A stretch of 64,000 bases of DNA from Cricetomys ansorgei. Taxonomy: Eukaryota; Chordata; Mammalia; Rodentia; Nesomyidae. A program made the translations under genes and the position numbers. Shown here piece after piece: positions 1-64,000 of the stretch. Numbering within the stretch: the stretch's first letter is position 1; each line of letters begins with the position of its first letter. Below the pieces are notes generated by a model, which saw only the letters and a program-made list of their open reading frames with translations, ran no database searches and was not told where the DNA came from. Location: assembly GCA_026225945.1 (NCBI GenBank), contig JAMJFZ010003163.1:21574501-21638500 (forward strand). Direction: 5' to 3'.

Positions 1-690
1 TGTTAAACTTAGTTATGTTAAGTTATGTGGTTCAACTAGGTAGAGTGAGAATGACCTGCGAGCCCATACAGCATTCTCTGATTTATGCTTTCTAAATATG
101 AATCATTATTTCCTTCAAGGGAATTATCCAAGTAAAATAATTAATACATATTTAAAATTGTCTTTGCTCATTAGTACCTGTTTGCATTTTTTATATTGCC
201 TGGTTTTAAACTTTTACCATTTTCCTCTCGGCTCTTACCATAGTTGTCGTGCTCACTCTCTGTATAGACTGCTTCAGAAAGACACCAGGGACAGTAGGCT
301 TCAAATTCTCACTCTTGCCTACCTTTATGTCTAATCCTTCTAGAATTTCTTTAGGTGTTACCATTCATAGTTCTAACTTCACATGTCACAACCGTGATTA
401 AATCATGCTACCTCAACTCTATAGAATGTCTTGTATCCAATCTTCAGTCAACTTTCCTTCTCTTATTTTATCTTCAGCCTATGCTGGAAATACTTCATTG
501 CCTACATCTATGAGCAATTTGATTATTTATTTACAAACATGACATACAAAACTGTATCTTTGACTCTTCTTTTCCTTCCTCTCTTTGTACCTTCTATGCA
601 AAACTGGAGCTCCCCATTCGCTTCCTCATCTCCAATTTTTAAAAAATCTTTTGCCGTCTAGATTTTGGTTGCTGCTTGTTTGTTCACTCT

Positions 691-804
691 ATAGCCCTTG
701 ATACAGAACTCACTATGTATACCAGACTAGCCTCAAATTTATGACAGTTCCTCTGTATTAGTCTCATCAGGATTACAGGAATGTGTCCTTGTATCCAGCT
801 TTGT
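691..804 (-). repeat. Old B1/PB1-like SINE fragment
   Basis: Matches the reverse complement of B1 in order: cagaactcactatgtatacc, agactagcctcaaa, ggattacaggaatgtg. Highly diverged. Confidence 0.5.
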
Positions 805-2334
805 ATTTTATTTCTGTTGCTTCTCTGAAAGTCCTTATTTACCAGTTCTACTAAAGAGAATTGTAATATGAGCCTTCCTGTTACATTTTCTGGAGGAGCC
901 TGAGTAGAATTAACTTGATGTTTAAATATTAGGTAAAATTTCATCATGCATGCTTTGACTTCTAGGTTCTTTTAAAAGCAAGGTTTCTTGTCATGAGTAA
1001 GTTGTATGGAAGATAAGCATCTGAAATTCATCATTCATTAAAGGAATATTCTTACCCTTCAATTCATTACTCCTGGCTTGAATATATACAAAATACCATT
1101 TCCACCTCTGAACTTACTTCCCATTATTCAACACCTTTTACCATGTAACTCTCTCCAAGATCTTTAGCATCTCTGTGATTATTGCTTACAATGGTTTGCT
1201 AGTGTCTCCTCTTCTATATTTTAGCTGTTACTTTTTTCCTGTTCCCTAGATGTTATCTTTAATTTGTTTCTCAGATTCTATGTTTTTTCCACTCCCCATT
1301 TAGACTAATCAATATTTTAATGACTCCATAACTTTATACCTACAGCCTTGAACTCTGATCCCATATTTTTTGTCTTTACCTGCTTGAATATGTGATTCAA
1401 CAGTTTCTTTAGATAAATAATAGATTCAAAATTGATCTTATTTTCTGTTTTCTACATATCAGACTTGTTCTTTCCCATATTTTCCAAATGGTTAATAATA
1501 GCACATTTCAATTACTCACCCAAACTAACATCTGGCTATTACCCCGTACATGTAGTTGGTGAATAGGACTAAATCATTCTAACTCTGGCATATTCTGCCT
1601 TCTTAACAACTTCTTTAGTCCCTGTACCTGAACTTTCTTCCCTGTATTATTATAGTAGCTTACAAATTAGTGACCAAACTTATAATACTTCACTCTCTGC
1701 TATCTCCCATAGCACTGGAATATAGCTTACAGTACACACCTAATTTTACTGTATTTTAAAAACACTTAGTGCCTGACTTTGTGTAACAGAATGATGTCTC
1801 ATCTTTTCAATTCATCACTTTGACTTAACTCACTAATCTCTCCTCTTTTCTCCTTCCCTTATTGATCATATTAAGTAACTTTTAGTCCCCTAGTTGATTT
1901 TTTTTTTCTTTTTTGTACTTCTGATCCTTTGCTTTGCCTGGGCAATATCCTATCAACAAATGACGTCCTGAGCTTTCTCCTTTGTTCAAGCCAGTTTATT
2001 ATTTATTGTCATATCCCTCTGATTTTCCATAAGAATGTTTACTTTTTATTCTTCACTGTCCACATAGCAAAATCATCTGTGGAATTTATTTTTAAAATTG
2101 CAACTGCTTAGGTCTTATTCCATACGCACTGAATCAGAATGTATAGAAGAAGAAAGACCTAGTTAGCTGTTTATTTGGTTTTTGGTTTTTGTTTTGTTTT
2201 GTCTTTTTGTTTATTTTTCAAGCTCTGTAGGCTCTTTTAACCCAAAGCTATGGGTGAAAGCCAGTGCTAAATTTGTTCTTCTACAATAGCACATTGCATG
2301 ACTACTTATTTATGTATTTGCATGTCTGCTTCTC

Positions 2335-2450
2335 TAATAGATACAAGCCCCTGGAAGGCAGAGAACATGTTCTATTTCTTTTGTATTCCATCTTCTCATA
2401 CTGTCCTGAGATAATAGAAGGTATTTAATAAATGCTTCCTGAATATTTGA
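2335..2450 (+). repeat. L2-like LINE 3' end
   Basis: Has the L2 3' end pattern: ctggaaggcagagaacatgt, then a Tyr/Thr-rich stretch, then ggtatttaataaatgcttcc and tgaat. Ancient mammalian LINE remnant. Confidence 0.5.
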
Positions 2451-2721
2451 CTTGCCTTGCTCTTGCCTTTTCACTCTTAATCAAACGCTTACTGGGCGAT
2501 AACTTTATTTGAAGCTATAAAAACCTTTAGTGTTCCCTTACAGGATTATAATAAAATTGTAATCTTGAGCTTATTCTGTATTTCAGCAACTTTTTTTTGT
2601 TTTTATAAATGCAAGTATTTTTATGGATCTTTGCTTCTTTTTGTATATTTATCTTTAAAAACAATAGTATTCAGAAAAGCCCAATATGTGTATGCATGGA
2701 TAATATATTTATTTATTTCAG

Positions 2722-56262
<53,541 letters not shown>

Positions 56263-58810
56263 TTGGGGACTCTGCACTTCATCCTGAACTGATTTTACCT
56301 TTTCTTTAATTATTAACTGTAAATATCCCGGTGTTGAGTGCATCAATAACTTACTGACAGAACATTTCAGTTGTTTGTTTAGAAGTGCAAACTGCTTTCA
56401 GAGATGTTTTGCATGTCCTATTTCTTAAGATCCATAAGTTTCTGAACTCGGATGTACTATCAGATACATACACGTATAAAGTTACAACAAAAGGCATTAT
56501 AATTTTGTTGGGGGTTAATTTTATGAAAATGATGCTCAATAAGAGTTGTATATTTAATATATTTGCAGTGAACACAGAATACTTTATGCATATTACTGAT
56601 TTAATTTGAATATAGTTTTACAGCCTCCTTGACACCTATAATTTACAGATCAAAACTCAGCAATAATTTGGGCAGCTAATGAATGTCATGAAAGCTGTAG
56701 ACTCTACATCACCATCCATTGCTTTAATTACATAAAAACGCTCTAGTGTCGTGATGCACTGCTGATGTCTCCAATTCAGGTACAAGTATGTTTTAAGAAG
56801 AAATAAGTTTCCCAATCAGCCAGTTTACCTGGCTACCTGTTACCTCAGCTGAGTTAGTTTAGGAAGTTTACATTCGTTTCTAATTCTGTACTTGTTTTCA
56901 GGGGTTTTTAAACACATCCTATATATCATGTCAATCTGGCAAGGAACATAACTTGCATTTTACTGAGCTCAACTCAGAAATCAGTGAAAAATTAAGTCAT
57001 AAAATAATATTGTGTCATATGGCTTTGGCACCCTGCACACATACGTTAAAACTTTTCGAAGTTTGGCCTCCTATTAAAAATAATGTCTCAGATGAATAAT
57101 GTCTTATTTCCAGGGTTCAGAAAGGCAAACTCATGAAACGCCACTGAGAACTTTGAACACAGCGCCCTTCACATACAAGAAAGTGTTTGTTTGCTTTATT
57201 TGTATAGGTTTCTGTTTGTGTCTTATGTCCTGGAAATATTCCAAAATAACAGGTTAATAGTAGTCGAGTAATATGCAGATAGTCTGAATTAATTGAGTTT
57301 CTAGGAGTAAGAAGACAGCATGTTACCCAGAATCAGTGTTGGGCTATCAGTTTGTAATAAATGCTGAGCTGCCCACTTTGAAAATGCACTTTGACTAATC
57401 TCAAAAAGATGTACAAACTATATCTATGAAGTCCAAGGCTTCTGTTCTGTTTCTTACAATCCTTTATCATGTACAATTTGTCTGGTATTTGATTTGTGAT
57501 ATCATTTCTCCTGCTAAAGCTGCTATCATTCTGACAAGGTAGAGGTCCAAGGTTTACCTTTAAATACATTGGAAACAATTAGAACGGACTTAGACATTCT
57601 AAGGAGAGATAGATAATAGCATTTTCCTGGTGTCTGAATAAATCATGATAAAGTTTGCAACATGGTAAATTTGAGAGGAGTACCCCAGTCTCTCCTATAG
57701 GAAAACTAACTTCCAGTATGTTTTAATAGAGCTGTTGTTTGTCATGGACTAAGCGATTGTAGCGGGTTTCCCAAGACCTTTACCAGTAAATTATGTTTCT
57801 GTATGTAAAAACATAATCCATTATTAGACAATGTTATATGTATTTACCAAATTATATAAGTTCCATTGGGATTATATTATTAATTTTTGTATTTTCTCAA
57901 AATAGTACTTTGAATTGATAGTTCTTTATGCAATGTCTTAGCAATAGTCACTGTAATGCCCATCCAGGAGCAGTGGGTAGTAATCCTTCATCATGAAAAT
58001 GATATATATTAGTGTGTTCCCTTTGCAGTATTGCACTTTTGTTTAACTAGAACACACCTGTGAGATAGCCAAAGTTTTTCAGACAGTTACCTTGGTTTGC
58101 CAGTGGAGTGTTTCAACATCACCCATATCCTCTCTTCCTCTAGGTCTACCCATATGATCTTTATTCCTCTTTCCCAATTAAAAGGAAAAAAGTAAGGTTA
58201 AAAAAAAAAAAAACTTAGATCTTGTCATTAAAATCTAATTTATAGCAAAATCTATGAGATAAAGTATTTTCCTAATTATGGTCTAATAAATTTGGGTAAC
58301 ATCCTAGTGATTCTCTTTCTATATATAATAAGGCAGTTACAGTTTTCAAAGCATTAAGGCTAACATTAACTTTAAACATTCTCTTGGGTTTCAAGACATC
58401 TCTTTGTAGATTGATTGGGGGAAAGTTGTTCAGGCATCAGCTAAGAAACATGCAGATATGGAAATGTAAAGTTAAGAGTTGTAAGAAAAGAATCGGTGGA
58501 AGTACATGATACTGACGTTGCAGTTGAAACGGTATCCCATATGTGTCGGTAGTTACTGAAAGAGTTATAGCTGGTGTTGCCTTGTACTTTAGCCCTTGTT
58601 TCAGGTTTCATGATTCAAGTCTTAGTCCAATTTTCTTTTGGACATTTGCAATATTTACCAGTTGTGTTTTGTGTAGTCTAAATTTACTTTCTGTAGTTGA
58701 GCAAACGTCTTAAAAAGTCATTTGTAATTTATTAAATTACTTTCTATGATGTTCTATAGAGCAAATGGAAGTTTAATTATTTTTTATTAAACATATTCTT
58801 TGACTACCCA
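56263..58810 (+). other. Chd9: Chd9 3' untranslated region (end approximate)
   Basis: AU-rich sequence following the stop codon with little SINE content, unlike the introns, which suggests constraint. AATAAA lies at 57356, 57637 and 58285, and ATTAAA at 58786. Several may be used, giving alternative 3' UTR lengths. I set the end near the last signal because SINE fragments reappear after about 58940. The exact cleavage site cannot be seen from sequence. Confidence 0.6.
58786..58791 (+). promoter_or_regulatory. Candidate distal poly(A) signal ATTAAA
   Basis: ATTAAA in a T/A-rich context about 2.5 kb after the stop codon, with GT/T-containing sequence downstream. Best candidate for the main 3' end of Chd9; the upstream AATAAA hexamers at 57356, 57637 and 58285 are alternatives. 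Confidence 0.4.
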
Positions 58811-60090
58811 TGATGTCAGCCTCCGTACATGACAATACTTTTCAATTCAGTTTTAAACATTATTTACCTCACTCTAGTTATAAAGGAAACCACAGTTATC
58901 TCTCTTTTAAAACACCGTGTACTGTTAGAAAAAATGCTTATGGTTTTTTGGTGGCTGTGTGTTTTTGCTAGGCCTTTGTCACCCAGGCTGGCCTGAAACT
59001 CAGGGTTCAAAAATGTAGAAGATTTTGGAATTTTCTATATATCTACAATAGCATCTTAAAAGTCAGTTTTCATTTCCAATTCATTGTTTGTTCATTGACA
59101 TTGATGTCTGTAAAAGAGGAAATAGCTCTTTTGGAGCCTTAGATATTAAAGCCCACATCTACAGAGTGACCTCCACCCTATGCCAAACATTGTGTTTACT
59201 TTTCTTCCCCTTGCACCCCTAAACCTTCCAGAAGGACTAAAACGACAAACCTTGCCTCTTAAAAGAGTTCATTTTGGAAATCAATGATTAGCTCTTGGCC
59301 ATAAGAATTTTTCCTAACTGAATGCCGTTTTTAACAGTGTATTTTGGAAGCATTTAACAAACAGCTTCTCTCACTATGGAGGTAAACTGGGGTCTCCTGC
59401 CCTCCTTAATTTGAACACTTGGAGCCTGTACTGACCTTTTGGTATTACATAGCACAGATCACATAATCCAGCTACTTCATCTACCATTGCTCACCCAGTG
59501 GAGCAGTGACGACTTCAAGGCTGCAGGCAAAGATAGCTGTGTTGGCTATTTCTGAGAAAATGTATGTTGTCTGCATATAAAGTGGCATACTTCATATTTC
59601 GTGGTGATTGTGGCTAAACAGTGGTCAAACTGGTTTAGGGTGTCCTTTCAAGAGGAGGACAGGACAAAGACAGCCATGGAAGATGTCCCTGTAACAGGCA
59701 GCGATGGGAGGGAGGAGCGACTGCTGACCAAGTAGCTCCCAAGCCTGGGACCACTGCTGGGAACCAGGAGAGTGGTGAGGAGCAGAATGCTTCAGAGCCT
59801 CCTAGGACAAACCACCAGCACCCTGATACCCAGCCTCAACTGTGAGGAATGAATTTCTCTTGTTTTAATATTTTCACTTGGTAGCATTATAGGAAAAGCA
59901 TACATTTCATATTAAGTTATAGTACATACTATTAGTGTGCTGTATGTAATGTACTGACCTCTGCCAGGAGTCCTGCAGTGTAGAAATGAAACCTATGCAC
60001 TCAAAATGAGTGTCTGGCTTTCTCTGCTTGTTTGTGCTCACTCCTAATAATCCACTTAATTTCTAGCACTGAGTGTGCTTCCTTCTTTCT
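58811..60090. other. Downstream of Chd9, no gene seen
   Basis: Mostly unique-looking sequence with one B1 fragment in reverse (about 58955-59012: gtcacccaggctggcctgaa). No coding reading I can support. Part could belong to a longer 3' UTR isoform. Confidence 0.5.
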
Positions 60091-60092
60091 TT

Positions 60093-60172
60093 TACTTGAG
60101 GGACTGAGAGTTGAACCCAGGGCCTCGCAGATGCTAGGCAGACACTGCCACTGAGCTACATTGAGCACACTT
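60093..60172 (-). repeat. ID-like SINE (reverse)
   Basis: gagagttgaacccagggcct, cgcagatgctaggcagacac, tgccactgagctacattgag. Confidence 0.7.
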
Positions 60173-60319
60173 CTTCTCCCTCTATGTTAAAGGATTTAGA
60201 TTATGTTGCCAAGTTCATAGAGAAACTATCACTCATACTTCTTACTGTCATTTGAAATACTCATCTATCCCAGTTCCTTAACAAACAGCCTAATTTGTAG
60301 GCAAAATCTTATTTGTTTG

Positions 60320-60475
60320 TTTATTTAGTTATTTTGATTTTGCAAGACAGGGTTTCTCTTCTTGTGACTCTGGCTGTCCTGGAACTTACTGTGTAGACCA
60401 TCAAACTCACAAGAGATCTGCCTGCCTCTGCCTGCAGTGCTGGGATTAAAGGATTGTGCTATCAGAGCCTGGCCA
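60320..60475 (-). repeat. B1 SINE
   Basis: caagacagggtttctcttct, ggctgtcctggaacttactg, gcagtgctgggattaaagga. Confidence 0.85.
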
Positions 60476-60694
60476 AAAAACAAAAGAATCAAATTGTTCT
60501 TTTTCTTGGTGAAAAATAAGACACACTTATTAGAAAATCTGGGGGGAAAGAGACAGAAGCACAAATTGGAATCACCCAGAGAACCCACTCCCCACAGACA
60601 CCTGGTCTTTAATGATCTTCATATTCAGAGATGACTGCTGACCTTTGCTTTCTGTGTACATTTACATATTATTTTAATAAGAGTGGGATTGATT

Positions 60695-60760
60695 GGTAGC
60701 TGGGTGTGGTGGCTCATGCCTATAATCCCAGGGCCAAAATAAGGTCTTGTCTCACATTGG
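60695..60760 (+). repeat. B1 SINE left end
   Basis: tagctgggtgtggtggctca, tgcctataatcccag, then ataaggtcttgtctcacatt; the central B1 part is deleted. Confidence 0.65.
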
Positions 60761-60819
60761 AGGAAAAGGAGGGAGGGAGGTAAACTGTACATACTATTCT
60801 GCAACCTGCTTTTTTCTGC

Positions 60820-61030
60820 CCTTTAAAGAATCTCCTGTAGCCCAGGCTGGTCCAGAACTTACTATGTAGCTTAGGATGAACTTGAACTTCTGAACCTCCT
60901 ATCCCCACCTATCAAGTGCTGGGAATACAGGCATGTGACACCACAACTAGGATTGTCATGCTGTGAACTGAACACAGATATTCCTACATGTCAGGAGAGC
61001 ACACTACCAACTGGACCAATTCTCCTTGCT
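60820..61030 (-). repeat. B4-type composite SINE (B1 then ID-like, reverse)
   Basis: B1 words (gtagcccaggctggtccaga, caagtgctgggaatacaggc) run into an ID-like head (tgaactgaacacagatattc, ctaccaactggaccaattct). Confidence 0.6.
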
Positions 61031-61239
61031 TATATCATTAGCTGTATCATTATATTTCCATGTCATTAAAGAACCTTACACTTAACACTTCAATTCCACT
61101 ACACAGTTTATTTAATGCCTACCTATTAAACATTTAAAATGAGCTTTTAGTATTGGGCTAGTTAAACATAATGTGTTAACAGTGCAGTATTTAAGGCTCT
61201 GTTACCCCTTTTGTGTTTGTTTTTGATTTGTGAGTGTTT

Positions 61240-61325
61240 TGTTTTTATGATGCTAAGGCCCAAAGCCAGGTCTTTGTACATCCTAAGCAATTACTATACT
61301 ACTGACCTACATTCCCAGTGCCTTA
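61240..61325 (-). repeat. ID-like SINE (reverse)
   Basis: ggcccaaagccaggtctttg, tacatcctaagcaattacta, ctgacctacattcccagtgc. Confidence 0.6.
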
Positions 61326-61377
61326 CATTAAGTTAAATTGTTGTATAGTTTTGGGGGGAGGGTGTTGTTTGTTTCTT

Positions 61378-61490
61378 TGTTTTTTAAGACAGGCTCTTGC
61401 TGTGTGGTATTGGCTGGCTTGATACTCAGAATGTATAACTCAGGCTGGTTTCAAACTCACAGTAATCCTCCAGTCTCAGTCTCCCATTTT
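61378..61490 (-). repeat. B1 SINE
   Basis: ttaagacaggctcttgctgt, actcaggctggtttcaaact, cagtctcagtctccc. Confidence 0.65.
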
Positions 61491-61639
61491 ATCCCACATT
61501 TCTGGAAATCTTCACGAGGTGAAATGTGTTGATTCGTAGTGATATAAATCCACTCTTCAGCTGTGAGTCCACTGTCCAAGCTCTTTGGCACTGTTGTGTA
61601 AGTGGTAGCTCTCTTTCACCGTTTGCCTGTTTTTTGTAT

Positions 61640-61830
61640 GGTGCTCATGTTGCTGGGGTAAAACCAAGGGCTTTGTACATGCTAAGTGTGTCCTCCCCCA
61701 TCAAGCCTCTTTATTTTTAATGTGCAAGTATTTTATTTATTTTCTGCTGGTTTTGGTGGTTTTTTAAGCAGTTTTACTAGGTAGCCTGTGCTGCTGAGTG
61801 ATGGGCTGTAAAGTCATGTGCTGCCACCCT
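61640..61830 (-). repeat. ID-like then B1 remnants (reverse)
   Basis: ttgctggggtaaaaccaagg and gctttgtacatgctaagtgt are ID-like; taggtagcctgtgctgctga and catgtgctgccaccctcggc are B1-like. Confidence 0.5.
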
Positions 61831-61859
61831 CGGCAATTTTTAAGCATTCATTTTGTGTC

Positions 61860-61972
61860 TGTGTGGTGTATGTGTGTGTGTACATGTTCCTGTTGGGGAC
61901 ATGTTGGGAGTGCACATGCACAAGTGTGTGGAGGCCCGAGATCAATGTGATCTATTCCTGAATCATCCTTCA

Positions 61973-62027
<55 letters not shown>

Positions 62028-62375
62028 TGTACATGAATGTGCACACGTGCTTGTGAAGGCCGGCGTCAAGTCAATGCTGGATTTCGTCCTTGATCCCTCT
62101 CCACCTTATCTTTTAAGACAGGGTCTCTCACTGAACCTGTACGCACTGACTGGACAGCAAGTGTAGGGAGCTGCCTCCCTCTGCCCTCCCTGCACATAAC
62201 TTTGCCTAACTTTGCTGGCTGCTGGGGATCCAAGGGCAGGTCCTCATGCTTGCACAGGATTACAGGTATGCCACGTGGGCCCAGCTCTTTATGTGGGTGC
62301 TAGGAATTCAAACTCAGGTTCTCATGCTTTCATGGCAAGCACTTAGCTGACTGGGCCATCTCCCCAGCCCCAGCT
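61860..62375 (-). repeat. (TG)n and full rodent composite repeat (reverse)
   Basis: Long (TG)n (61974-62020) leads into gtgcttgtgaaggccggcgt, agacagggtctctcactgaa, ggatccaagggcaggtcctc, gcaagcacttagctgactgg and gccatctccccagcccc. The most complete copy of the mosaic also seen at 6662, 11870, 31086 and 52587. Confidence 0.7.
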
Positions 62376-62384
62376 TTTTTGTTT

Positions 62385-62640
62385 GTTTGGGTTAGGTTGT
62401 GTTTGTTTGTTTTTGCCTTTTTTGAAATGGGACCTCTTGTGCATACTTTTCTGGAACTCAGCTGCCTCAGCTTCCACAGAGCTGAGATTATAATTGGCTG
62501 GCACCACCCCTAGCAGCTTTTAATTTCTTAATACAGGTTCTTATGATTTTGCCCACTCTTGTCCGGAAGGTGGGCTTACATGATCTTGCCTCAGCATCCT
62601 GAGTGCTGGGGGTATAGGTACATACCAGTGCTCTCAGCTT
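62385..62640 (-). repeat. Two degraded B1-like SINEs (reverse)
   Basis: 62400-62515: cagctgcctcagcttccaca, gctgagattataattggctg; 62530-62640: gatcttgcctcagcatcctg, agtgctgggggtataggtac. Both strongly diverged. Confidence 0.55.
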
Positions 62641-62885
62641 CAATATGTAAGTTTTAAATTTTACGTGGTCACTTTAATTTTCCCTCCTTTGTGGCTTCCA
62701 TTGTTAGTATTTTTCTCATACAAGAAGATTTAACCTATAAATTACATATGTATTTGCTTTCATGTTCTTAATTTAAAATACTTGGTGTGTTTATTGGCTT
62801 AGTTTATTCTTAGCAACATAGATTAAAACAGGAGTCATAATTAAATTATCACAATTAATTCATACATTATGAATCACTTAAGACA

Positions 62886-62932
62886 TTATATATATGTATA
62901 TATATATACATATATATGTATATACATATGGT
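62886..62932. repeat. (TA)n/(TATG)n microsatellite
   Basis: Imperfect TA and TATG units beside the L1 fragment. Confidence 0.85.
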
Positions 62933-62954
62933 ATACACTTCTTTTTTGCAGTGC

Positions 62955-63366
62955 TAACAATGCTGCAAAACTCAAAAGTACCCAAAACAAAATCCAACTC
63001 AACAGAAGGAGAAATGTACAATAATACAAGAAGAGATGGAGCTTCCAACATCCCAGTGTCAATCTCAAATAGGACTCAGGAAAGTATAAGGCCTGGACAG
63101 CACCATTAGGGTAGACCATATGATGGGCCATCAAGCAATCTCTCAAATTTTAAGATTAAAAATAGAAAAGGTGTTTTCTAACCACAGTAGAAATGAGAAA
63201 TCATTACCAAAGCTTTAGAATGAACAAATATATAAAAGTTAAACAACGCTTTTCTAAATAACCAATGGGTCAAAGAAGTGATATCAAAGAAAATTAGGAG
63301 AAGATTAAGAAAAATACCGCATAGCCAAAGTAAGTGGAAATGTATATAGCTTTAAACATCCACATT
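62955..63366 (+). mobile_element. Old L1 ORF2 (endonuclease-region) fragment
   Basis: Decayed L1 ORF2 words in order: ggtagaccatatgatgggcc, aatagaaaaggtgttttcta, agttaaacaacgcttttcta, ataaccaatgggtcaaagaa, gtggaaatgtatatagcttt. No open frame survives; a short dead copy. Confidence 0.7.
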
Positions 63367-63375
63367 TTTTTTAAA

Positions 63376-63532
63376 TGAGGGAAGGGTAGCTCAGTGAGTA
63401 AAGGCAATTGCCACCAAGCCTGGCAACCTGGCTCCAATTCCAGGATCCACATGCAGAAAACCAACTCCTACAAATCATCCTCTGACTCCTGTGACTCACA
63501 CACCCACATACATGTAAATAAATGTAATAGCA
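63376..63532 (+). repeat. B3-like SINE
   Basis: gggaagggtagctcagtgag, taaaggcaattgccaccaag, cctggcaacctggctccaat, aaataaatgtaatagc tail. Inserted at the end of the L1 fragment. Confidence 0.78.
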
Positions 63533-64000
63533 TTAAACAATGAGGCTCTCAAGATATTGATCTGCTCTTGGTAGCATTTACAAACTGGCTTTAAAAAACA
63601 AATAAAAAAAATTGGGTTTTTATCATATCTTGGGTGAGGTTTTTGAGGCTTTTTACTTTTTAGAAAACTTAGTCTTAAAATGAAATCATTAGAAAGTCTG
63701 TTTTGACTACGCAATGTCAAATGTTGTCTAATGTTACACAGAAGCTAAAAATAAAATCCAATACGTCTTCAAGACTGGTAAAACTTTCCTTCTGGGTGTT
63801 CAACAACCAAAGCCTCGGAGCTTTAAACCAACGAGGATTAAGGGGCTAAAAGGACAGCCAATAGTTTGACCCTCGCCTTCCCAGGCCAGTCAGGAACTAG
63901 GAGATGATAGGACCCCTAGAGAAGAAAGTCACCAGAGGAAAATGTCCCCTGTAATCCCAAGGGAAGCCATATGGTCAGCAAGAGGACTAATGAACCAAGG

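Larger units (their letters stand above)
1..2721 (+). other. Upstream Chd9 intron, no exon seen
   Basis: AT- and pyrimidine-rich sequence with no reading resembling the CHD segment that precedes NRRNC. It holds a degraded B1 in reverse orientation (about 691-804) and a mammalian-wide LINE-like 3' end (about 2335-2450). The rest is unassigned. Confidence 0.7.

Noticed and set aside
61848..62166. Cys/Val- and Thr/His-rich readings through (TG)n
   Set aside because: Dinucleotide repeat translated in several frames; no coding signal.

Overview
The window is mammalian nuclear DNA from a muroid rodent. This rests on split exons with GT/GC-AG junctions, dense B1, B2/B3, B4 and ID-type SINEs on both strands, rodent L1 3' ends, many (TG)n runs and low gene density. 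I cannot fix the species from the sequence alone.

One protein-coding gene dominates, on the + strand: the 3' part of Chd9 (chromodomain helicase DNA-binding protein 9; subfamily III CHD remodeller, also called CReMM). Twenty-eight coding exons lie between 2722 and 56262, joined by plausible splice sites with consistent phases. They encode about 2016 residues: the SNF2-type ATPase from motif I onward (2722-14611), a post-helicase linker (15257-16727), SANT/SLIDE-like and acidic regions (18898-35694), a large serine-rich exon (39165-40067), AT-hook-like basic patches (44952-45091 and 55393-56262), two BRK domains (45558-45779 and 49192-55500) and the stop codon at 56260-56262. The chromodomain exons and the promoter must lie to the left, outside the window. 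A long AU-rich 3' UTR follows, probably ending near 58,810 (ATTAAA at 58786). From there to 64000 there is no gene I can support, only SINE-rich DNA and an old L1 ORF2 fragment.

The most important anomaly is one extra A in the exon at 9791-9935 (five A at 9920-9924 where the conserved reading needs four). As written it shifts the frame inside the ATPase and gives a stop at 10068-10070. All other exons are intact, so a sequencing/assembly indel is more likely than a dead gene, but a real allele is not excluded.

Other structure: a GC-AG intron (19690-22838), a perfect 101-bp tandem duplication (17726-17927), a putative antisense retrocopy 3' end with its own poly(A) signal (40328-40730), a short interstitial telomeric repeat (24446-24468), an inverted repeat (47780-47844), and (TG)n tracts that repeatedly sit at the edge of reverse-oriented SINE-like modules. 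I found no CRISPR, operon, phage or novel multi-gene system. The window is a conserved vertebrate remodeller gene in ordinary rodent intronic DNA.
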